NCBI GenBank assembly: GCA_016202645.1
Contig: JACQOF010000103.1
Location: 1-30,066 of the forward strand
Direction: 5' to 3'
Source of the DNA: a bacterium
GTDB lineage: Bacteria > Lindowbacteria > 2-12-FULL-62-27
DNA: 30,066 nucleotides
Shown here: positions 24,520-30,066 of the stretch, piece after piece
Layout: the number at the start of each line of letters is the position of its first letter
How positions within the stretch are numbered: the first letter of the stretch is position 1
Program-made: the position numbers and the translations under genes
The notes under the pieces: generated by a model
The model's input: the letters and a program-made list of their open reading frames with translations, nothing else
Told to the model about the DNA's origin: nothing
The model's database searches: none

Positions 24520-26261
24520 GCCCGCCCGACCGTCTCGGCCAGGTCCTCGTCGAAGTCGGCATCATCACCTCCGACCAGCTGGCGCAGGCGCAGGAGGCGA
24601 TGAGCCTGTCGGGGCCGTCGTCCGGAAATCTGGGGGACGTTCTGATCCGGATGGGATTTGCGACCGAGGCCCAGATGATCAAGGGCATCGGCATGAAAGA
24701 CCAGATCCCGTATTTCGAGGATCTCGTGCCCTTTTTGTCAGACGACAGCGCCTCCTATCTCTCCGAAAAATTCTGCCGTCAATACAACGTCGTACCGCTT
24801 TTCCGCGAGGACGGCAACCTCATGCTCGCCATGACCAACCCCTACGACCTCGTCGCCATGGACCAGACCGCGCGCCAGACGGCGCTGACCGTCCAGCCGG
24901 TCGTCACGACCCGCGCCGCCATCCAGGCGGCGATCCAGAAACTCCACCGCGGGGAATCCGAGCAGAGCATCGACACGACCATCTCCCAGGCCAGCCGTGA
25001 AGTCGAGGTCGCGGGCGCCGGCGCGGAGGAGAAGGAGTACACGAGTTTCGAAGTGACCGCGCCCGGCGACGCCGGGCCGGCCGCCGCCGACGTCATCGAC
25101 GACGCGCCCGTCATCCGGCTCGTGAACCAGATCATGCTGGGCGCGATCAACAAGAGGGCCTCGGACATCCATATCGAACCGCGGATGGACAAGGTTTCCG
25201 TCCGGTACCGCCTGGACGGCGTCCTGAGCGAAGCGATGTCGATCCCGAAGAAACTCGCGCCGGTCATCGTGTCTCGAATCAAGATCATCTCAAAACTCGA
25301 CATTTCCGAAATGCGCAAACCCCAGGACGGCCGCATCCGGCTGAAGCTGTCGGACCGCCAGGTGGACCTGCGGGTATCGACGCTCCCGCTCGTGACCGGC
25401 GAAAAAGTCGTGATGCGCATCCTGGACAAGGAGGAAAAATCCCAGACGATCGACAAGATCGGCATGCCGCCCGACGTCCTGAGCCGGTTCCAAGCCTGCA
25501 TCAACAGCCCCAACGGCATCATTCTCGTCACCGGCCCGACCGGGTCCGGCAAGACCACCACGCTGTATGCGGCCCTGGAGACCATTCGGGACGACTCGAT
25601 GAATTTTTCCACGCTGGAAGATCCCGTCGAATACCAGATCAACGGCATCAACCAGATCTCCCTCAACTCCGCCATCGGCATGACGTTTGCCACGGGCCTC
25701 CGGTCCCTTCTCCGGCAGGACCCGGACGTCCTGCTCGTCGGCGAGATCCGCGATCTCGAGACCGCCAAGATTTCCATCCAGGCCGCGCTTACGGGCCATC
25801 TCGTTTTTTCCACCCTCCACACCAACAACGCCCCCGGCGCGATCTCGCGGCTTTTGGACATGGACATCGAGCCGTTCCTTCTGACGTCCGCGCTCCGCGG
25901 AATCCTGGCCCAGCGTCTTGTGCGCCTGCTCTGCGTGTACTGCCGGAAGTCCTTCGTCCCGGACGAACAGATTCTTTTGCGTCTCGGACTGCGGCCGGAA
26001 GGCGGCCCCTACGAATTTTTTCATCCCGTCGGCTGTGACAAGTGCTCGAAGACCGGATACCGCCGGCGGATGGGGGTGTTTGAGCTTCTCGTAATCGAAA
26101 AAGAAATTCAGGACCTGATTTTAGCGCGGGCGTCCGACACGGATATTCTCGCCGCGGCCCGGAAAATCGGATACCGGACCATGTTCGAAAACGGCATCGC
26201 CAAAGTCCTGAAGGGCGAGACGTCTCCCGAGGAACTGCTCCGGGTCGTCCTCTCCAACTGA
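24516..26261 (+). CDS. GspE/PilB-family secretion or pilus assembly ATPase
   Basis: This is a 581-residue cytoplasmic hexameric ATPase. The N-terminal domain (1 to about 150) has LGQVLVEVGIITSDQLAQA and LGDVLIRMGFATEAQM and resembles MshEN/GspE-N. The core has RASDIHIEP, Walker A GPTGSGKTTT (340-349, Lys346), the Asp box STLEDPVEYQ, Walker B DVLLVGEIRD, and the His box LTGHLVFSTLHTNNAPGA. The metal-binding pair CVYCRKS and CDKCSKTGYRRR is of the GspE/PilB type. It powers assembly of the pseudopilus or pilus with the GspF/PilC gene that follows 2 bases later. Sequence alone does not separate a type II secretion from an MSHA-type or type IV pilus role. No secretin or major pilin lies in the window. 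Confidence 0.93.
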   Translation: MSPPDRLGQVLVEVGIITSDQLAQAQEAMSLSGPSSGNLGDVLIRMGFATEAQMIKGIGMKDQIPYFEDLVPFLSDDSASYLSEKFCRQYNVVPLFREDGNLMLAMTNPYDLVAMDQTARQTALTVQPVVTTRAAIQAAIQKLHRGESEQSIDTTISQASREVEVAGAGAEEKEYTSFEVTAPGDAGPAAADVIDDAPVIRLVNQIMLGAINKRASDIHIEPRMDKVSVRYRLDGVLSEAMSIPKKLAPVIVSRIKIISKLDISEMRKPQDGRIRLKLSDRQVDLRVSTLPLVTGEKVVMRILDKEEKSQTIDKIGMPPDVLSRFQACINSPNGIILVTGPTGSGKTTTLYAALETIRDDSMNFSTLEDPVEYQINGINQISLNSAIGMTFATGLRSLLRQDPDVLLVGEIRDLETAKISIQAALTGHLVFSTLHTNNAPGAISRLLDMDIEPFLLTSALRGILAQRLVRLLCVYCRKSFVPDEQILLRLGLRPEGGPYEFFHPVGCDKCSKTGYRRRMGVFELLVIEKEIQDLILARASDTDILAAARKIGYRTMFENGIAKVLKGETSPEELLRVVLSN

Positions 26262-26263
26262 CC

Positions 26264-27367
26264 ATGCCCACCTACCGCCCCACGGCCCAGGACGCGGAGG
26301 GCTTGGAAGTGAAGGCGCCGGCGCCGGAAAAAGTCCGGATCACCACCTCGGAACTGCTCATGGCCACCCGCCAGCTCGAAATCAGCCTGAACAGCGGCAT
26401 CACTCTCCTGGACGCTCTTCACTTCATCTCCGTCCAGGCCACCACGCCCAACGTCAAGGCCCTCTACGCGAACATCGCCGCGAACATCACGAAAGGCTTC
26501 AGTTTTTCCGCCTCGCTCAAAGCGTGTTCCGATTCCTTCCCGACGCTCTACGTCAACCTCATCGTCGGCGGGGAGCACTCGGGAACTCTGGCGGAGACCA
26601 TGACGAAGCTGGCCGACTATCTGGAGAAGCAGGACGATTTCACGAAGAAGATCCGGACCTATATGATCTATCCCTGCATTATTTTCCTCGCGGCGATGGG
26701 CTGCCTTTTTTTCGTGACGATTTTCATCCTCCCGACCTTCATCGACGCCCTCGGCATCCCGCTGGACCGTCTGCCCCTCGTCACGCGGGTCCTCGTCGGC
26801 ATATCAGACCTGTTGACCCGGTTGTGGTACGTCTGCCTGGCCGCCCTGGCCGGCGGTGTCTGGTATGTCAGGCGCCTCCTGCGGACCCGCGGCGAGAACG
26901 AGGCCCTGGACCGGGCGCTTCTCAAACTGCCCTATCTCGGGACCCTCCTTCAGAAAATCGCCATCTCCCGCTTCGTGGCCACGCTGGCGACGATGCTGGA
27001 CAATGGCGTCCCCATTCTCCAGGCCCTGCGCGTGGCCCGGGAGGTGACGGGCAACCTGGTGATCGCGCGGGAGATCGATGCGGTCTACGAAAACGTGAAG
27101 AACGGGATGGGCCTTTCGGAGAAAATCAAAAGCAGTCCCTATTTCCCGCCGCTGGTCGGCAACATGGTCGCGACGGGCGAGATGAGCGGGCGCCTGCCGG
27201 CCAGTTTGAACAAGGTCAACGAGTTTTATGAGAAGGACGTTGACACCGCCCTCCGGGAATTTTTTGTCTCCCTGGAACCGCTTCTCATCCTGGGCATGGG
27301 CGTCATTGTCGGAGTTGTCGTCGCCGGGATGCTCCTGCCGATCCTGAGCATGACGGAGTTCGCTTGA
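26264..27367 (+). CDS. GspF/PilC-family inner-membrane platform protein
   Basis: This is a 367-residue protein with two T2SSF repeats. The first (about 30-155) has ATRQLEISLNSGITLLDAL and VGGEHSGTLAETMTKLADYLEKQ; the second (about 230-350) has FVATLATMLDNGVPILQAL and VATGEMSGRLPASLNKV. There are three membrane segments: about residues 140-165 (with MIYPCIIFLAAMGCLFFV), 185-205, and 335-360. The N-terminal domain is shorter than usual. It recruits the ATPase encoded just upstream and helps load (pseudo)pilins into the filament. The stop overlaps the first pseudopilin start in a TTGA. Confidence 0.92.
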   Translation: MPTYRPTAQDAEGLEVKAPAPEKVRITTSELLMATRQLEISLNSGITLLDALHFISVQATTPNVKALYANIAANITKGFSFSASLKACSDSFPTLYVNLIVGGEHSGTLAETMTKLADYLEKQDDFTKKIRTYMIYPCIIFLAAMGCLFFVTIFILPTFIDALGIPLDRLPLVTRVLVGISDLLTRLWYVCLAALAGGVWYVRRLLRTRGENEALDRALLKLPYLGTLLQKIAISRFVATLATMLDNGVPILQALRVAREVTGNLVIAREIDAVYENVKNGMGLSEKIKSSPYFPPLVGNMVATGEMSGRLPASLNKVNEFYEKDVDTALREFFVSLEPLLILGMGVIVGVVVAGMLLPILSMTEFA

Positions 27368-27855
27368 GGGCGGAAGCGGGGGTGACTCTGATTGAAGCGA
27401 CGATCACCGCCGTCATCGTCGGCATGATTGCCGTGTTTCTCAGCGTGTATTACGCCACGGCCAACAAATCCGTCCGAAAATCAAGGGATATGTCGATTGC
27501 CGGCTATCTCGCAACCGGCCTCATGGAGGAAATCTCGGCCCGCCGCTGGGACGAAGAGACGGATGGCAGTATCTCGCCGAGTCTCGGCCCGGACGGCGGG
27601 GAAAGCGCCTCCGACAAGGGCGACTTCGACGACGTCGACGATTTCAACGCTTTCACGGAACTTGCCGTCCAGTATCCGGACGGCGCCCCCCTCGCCGGGT
27701 ATGCGGGCTGGTCGCGCTCCGTCACGGTCGACTTCATCGACGAATCCAACGCTCCGTCCGCGGCGCCGACCGAACGCAAGCGCGCGGTGGTGGTGGTGCA
27801 AAAAGACGGCGTGGAAATTTTGAGGATCAGCCAGTTGTTCGCGCAAAATGCCTAG
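27364..27855 (+). CDS. Type IV pilin-like minor pseudopilin 1
   Basis: This 163-residue protein has the class III signal MRAEAG followed by VTLIEATITAVIVGMIAVFL. The prepilin peptidase would cut after Gly6, and Glu5 of the mature protein is present. A TTG start overlapping the gspF-like stop gives this short leader; the later GTG is inside the motif and would destroy it. The soluble domain contains an acidic segment, DKGDFDDVDDFNAF, and a TVDFIDESNA strand, reminiscent of MshD-like minor pilins. It probably forms part of the filament tip with the next gene product. Subtype is uncertain. Confidence 0.82.
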   Translation: MRAEAGVTLIEATITAVIVGMIAVFLSVYYATANKSVRKSRDMSIAGYLATGLMEEISARRWDEETDGSISPSLGPDGGESASDKGDFDDVDDFNAFTELAVQYPDGAPLAGYAGWSRSVTVDFIDESNAPSAAPTERKRAVVVVQKDGVEILRISQLFAQNA

Positions 27856-28369
27856 GGCCGCGTCCCGCGGCATGACGCTTGTGGAACTCCTCGCCGCCGT
27901 TGCCGTCAGTGGAATTCTTCTCATGGCCTACGGCCAGATTTTTCTATCGGGCAACGCCTCGGCCGCCTTCATCACCGACATGGACGAACTGGTCGACGGC
28001 GTCGATGACGGACTTTTGGGCTGGCCGCATCTGCGGGGGATTGTGACCCAGACGCGGATGGGGCGGAACGTGGTGAAAGTCGAGACCAACCGCCTGACGG
28101 TGCTGGTCGCAGACACAACCCTCGAGTACTCGCTTTCGGGCAAGGACCTCATCTGGAAGAATCTGACGACCGGCGCCGTGATGACCCTCACGAAAAACGT
28201 GAAGGGAATGTCCTTCAAATATTATGGAAACACCGGGACCATTTTTGAGGAGACCGCCGACACCGCCCTCATCAACGCGGTTCTCGTGGATCTCGAAATC
28301 GAAGCGGACAACACCCCGGCCCGGACGCTGAAGGTGGTCCTGCCGGTGCATCTCCGGAACAAGACGTGA
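27848..28369 (+). CDS. Type IV pilin-like minor pseudopilin 2
   Basis: This 173-residue protein has a leader, MPRAASRG, then MTLVELLAAVAVSGILLMAY, giving a cleavage site after Gly8 and mature Glu5. The remaining domain is beta-rich (NRLTVLVADTTLEYSLSG, KGMSFKYYG, VLVDLEIEAD) in the style of GspJ/GspI-like minor pseudopilins. It overlaps the previous gene by 8 bases and the next by 4, so the three are translated together. Family level is clear; the specific minor pilin class is not. Confidence 0.82.
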   Translation: MPRAASRGMTLVELLAAVAVSGILLMAYGQIFLSGNASAAFITDMDELVDGVDDGLLGWPHLRGIVTQTRMGRNVVKVETNRLTVLVADTTLEYSLSGKDLIWKNLTTGAVMTLTKNVKGMSFKYYGNTGTIFEETADTALINAVLVDLEIEADNTPARTLKVVLPVHLRNKT

Positions 28370-29451
28370 GGCGCTCTCCTGGCTCGACCCTGGCGATTGT
28401 TGTGGCGTTTCTCGCCGCATTCCTGATCATCGCGACCGGCTTGTCGGTCCTCATCGAAAAACGCCTGAAGCTCACGCGATACAACGCCTCCCGCGCGCTC
28501 GCCCTCGGCGTGGCGGAGGCCGGCCTGGACGACGCTTTGAACATCCTGAGCGACACGCCCTCCTGGACCGCCGGGTTTTCGAACAAGGTCTTCGAGGGGG
28601 GATTTTATACGGTGACGATCGACACGAGCACCGGCCGGACCCGGGTGATCTCGGACGGGTATCTTCCGGCGGGAAGTTTCATCGGGGCCGCCGTTCACCG
28701 GAAAGTCAGCGTTTATCTGTCGGGTTTCGACAAGGTCTGCTCGTCGATTTCGAAGGATATGGAGATTGACAAGTCCACCTGCGACGGGAACGTCTATTCC
28801 GGAAAGGACATGGACCTCAAGAGCGGCAGTCTTGTCACCGGCGACGCCGAGGCCCAGAGGGACATCACGCTCTCGGGAGGATCCGCCGTTTCCGGAACCA
28901 AAAATGCCCAGAACTACCCGCCGGTTCTCCCGGCCATCCCGTTTCCCAGCCTCCAGACCGACGCGCACTATTTGACCGAAGCCCAGGCGGGCGGGACGTA
29001 CGTTGGGGATTACACCATCGACGGCGCGACGGTGACGCTCGGGCCGCTGTATATCACGGGAGAACTGAAGATCAAGAATGGCGCGAAGGTGACGCTGACG
29101 GGGCCGGTGTATGTGAAGAAGGAAGTCACCATCGACGAGTCGGAATTAAAGGGCAAGTACACGCTGTTTGCGGAAAAGGAAATGGACATCGAAAAATCGA
29201 CCATCGGACTCGGGAACCTCGGGCCGCTCCTGATTTCCAAAAAAGATTCGACCTTGGACGAAAGCACCGCCTACCGGACGATTTATTACGTTTACAACGA
29301 AAAGCTGACCCTCCAGAAAAGCACGCTCACGGGCATGGTGATCGGAAAGGAACTCGACGTCAAGGACAACAGCGCGGTGACCTGGATGGAAATCACGGAT
29401 TTGGACGTCGCCCTGACCGGGTCGGCGCCGGAGGACTGGAGTTCGAACTGA
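28366..29451 (+). CDS. PilX-like protein with repeated beta-strand C-terminal domain
   Basis: This is a 361-residue protein. The N-terminus GSTLAIVVAFLAAFLIIATG is a pilin-like membrane helix without the usual Glu5, as in PilX/GspK-type proteins. From about residue 131 onward come at least eight short motifs of the form acidic/basic-phi-acidic-phi-x-x-Ser/Gly: DMEIDKST, DMDLKSGS, DITLSGGS, ELKIKNGA, EVTIDESE, EMDIEKST, KLTLQKST and ELDVKDNS. This pattern suggests a beta-solenoid like that of polymer-forming or adhesin domains. The GTG start overlaps the second pseudopilin stop (GTGA). I infer a large surface or tip protein carried by the pseudopilus. No named domain is recognised with confidence beyond the PilX-like start. 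Confidence 0.7.
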   Translation: MRRSPGSTLAIVVAFLAAFLIIATGLSVLIEKRLKLTRYNASRALALGVAEAGLDDALNILSDTPSWTAGFSNKVFEGGFYTVTIDTSTGRTRVISDGYLPAGSFIGAAVHRKVSVYLSGFDKVCSSISKDMEIDKSTCDGNVYSGKDMDLKSGSLVTGDAEAQRDITLSGGSAVSGTKNAQNYPPVLPAIPFPSLQTDAHYLTEAQAGGTYVGDYTIDGATVTLGPLYITGELKIKNGAKVTLTGPVYVKKEVTIDESELKGKYTLFAEKEMDIEKSTIGLGNLGPLLISKKDSTLDESTAYRTIYYVYNEKLTLQKSTLTGMVIGKELDVKDNSAVTWMEITDLDVALTGSAPEDWSSN

Positions 29452-29455
29452 CCGG

Positions 29456-29986
29456 TTAACCCGCCGGTTTCGGCGCCGCCGCTTTTTTCTTTGAGAGTTC
29501 CGCCTCGTAGGCGCTCTTCATCACCGCCTCGACGTTCGGTTTTTGGAAGGGCTTGGCCAGAAAATAGCCGGTGTCCGTCGCGATCTGTTTGAGCTGGTCG
29601 GCGCCAAGGCGCGCGCTGGTCAGGATGAGGACGAGCCGGTCATTGAAGGACCGGACGAGCTGGATGACTTTGACGCCGCCGCCGTCGGTCGAGTCGATGT
29701 CGACGGCCACAAACCGGATTTTGCCCTCCGTCAAAATTCCCCGGACCTCCGCCGCCGCAGATCCCTCCGCGGCGATCTTGAATCCGGCGCCTTCGAGCTG
29801 TTTTTTCAGGATGTTCCGGTGGAACGTCGTGGAGTCCAGGATGACGATTTTCCGGAGATCGACGTCGATCTCCTCCGGCGCGGCCTCCTCCTCATCGTCC
29901 GCGTCCCAGTTGTCCGGGAAATCGTAGAAGTCCTCCGTGCCTTCGTCGAGCATGAAAAATTTCGGCTGTTCCTGTTCGGGTTCCAT
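29456..29986 (-). CDS. Receiver-domain protein with acidic N-terminal extension
   Basis: This 176-residue protein has two parts. Residues 1-43 are very acidic (many Asp/Glu, with DEGTEDFYDFPDNWDADDEE) and probably disordered. Residues about 45-160 form a receiver-like domain: KIVILDSTTFHRNILKKQL, acceptor Asp96 in FVAVDIDSTDGG, Thr123 in LILTSARLG, and Lys145 in YFLAKPFQKP. A Lys/Ala/Pro-rich tail closes it. There is no output domain. The stop is 4 bases from the stop of the convergent PilX-like gene. It may be one more element of the local signalling set, but it is on the opposite strand and its upstream region runs off the window. Confidence 0.78.
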   Translation of the reverse strand: MEPEQEQPKFFMLDEGTEDFYDFPDNWDADDEEEAAPEEIDVDLRKIVILDSTTFHRNILKKQLEGAGFKIAAEGSAAAEVRGILTEGKIRFVAVDIDSTDGGGVKVIQLVRSFNDRLVLILTSARLGADQLKQIATDTGYFLAKPFQKPNVEAVMKSAYEAELSKKKAAAPKPAG

Positions 29987-30025
29987 GGTAACAGTTCAGG
30001 TCGTCATGCCCGTCCCGTGTCTGTC

Positions 30026-30045
30026 ATTCCCGCGAAAGCGGGAAT
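30026..30045. repeat. Dispersed palindrome, copy 2
   Basis: ATTCCCGC-GAAA-GCGGGAAT is identical to 16849-16868, again with GTC before (as TGTC) and CCAG after. It lies upstream of the minus-strand receiver gene. Confidence 0.85.
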
Positions 30046-30066
30046 CCAGCACGGGGTGAACTCCGT

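Overview
This is a gene-dense, GC-rich (roughly 60% by eye) window from a Gram-negative, respiring bacterium. It encodes complex I membrane subunits, a cytochrome b/Rieske complex, and type II secretion/type IV pilus-like inner-membrane genes with pseudopilins. The gene content and dispersed palindromes would suit an uncultivated delta-proteobacterium-like, Nitrospirota-like or NC10-like lineage. Nothing here fixes the taxon: there is no rRNA and I see no tRNA.

Layout. (1) 1-3665, plus strand: a partner-switching operon with the tail of a PP2C/SpoIIE phosphatase, a STAS protein, an RsbW-like kinase, a phosphatase-kinase fusion with two GAF-like repeats, and a second STAS protein. No sigma factor is visible. 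(2) 3675-7464, minus strand: an electron-transfer operon. In transcription order it encodes a polytopic protein that looks distantly CydA-like, a Rieske protein, a b6-type cytochrome b with fused subunit IV, and a CydA-like protein ending in a c-type heme domain. (3) 7597-9213, plus strand: type II NADH dehydrogenase fused to a cyclic-nucleotide-binding domain. (4) 9215-16802, minus strand: nuoHIJKLMN, the membrane half of complex I plus NuoI, without nuoA-G. (5) 16921-17772, plus strand: a soluble acyl-ACP desaturase-type diiron protein, divergent from nuoH. (6) 17817-29451, plus strand: a signalling and surface-apparatus run of REC-STAS, two tandem HDOD proteins, a PAS-PAS hybrid kinase with Hpt, an inverted-repeat-bounded cassette carrying a GxxExxY gene, a CheY-like regulator, a GspE/PilB ATPase, a GspF/PilC platform protein, two pseudopilins and a PilX-like beta-repeat protein. 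(7) 29456-29986, minus strand: a receiver-domain protein.

How the parts may work together. Electrons can enter the quinone pool through complex I or the cNMP-fused NDH-2 and leave through the b/Rieske/CydA-like complex. The first operon and the REC-STAS gene share a phospho-serine partner-switching logic. The two-component genes sit directly upstream of the secretion/pilus genes and probably control them.

The most unusual signals are these: nested near-perfect inverted repeats around the GxxExxY gene; two palindromic elements read in frame inside the hybrid kinase; a split-arm repeat over the start codons of both nuoJ and nuoK; three operon heads whose promoters place transcription almost on the start codon; and the pair of CydA-like proteins at either end of the b/Rieske operon. 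No gene-free stretch exceeds about 135 bases.
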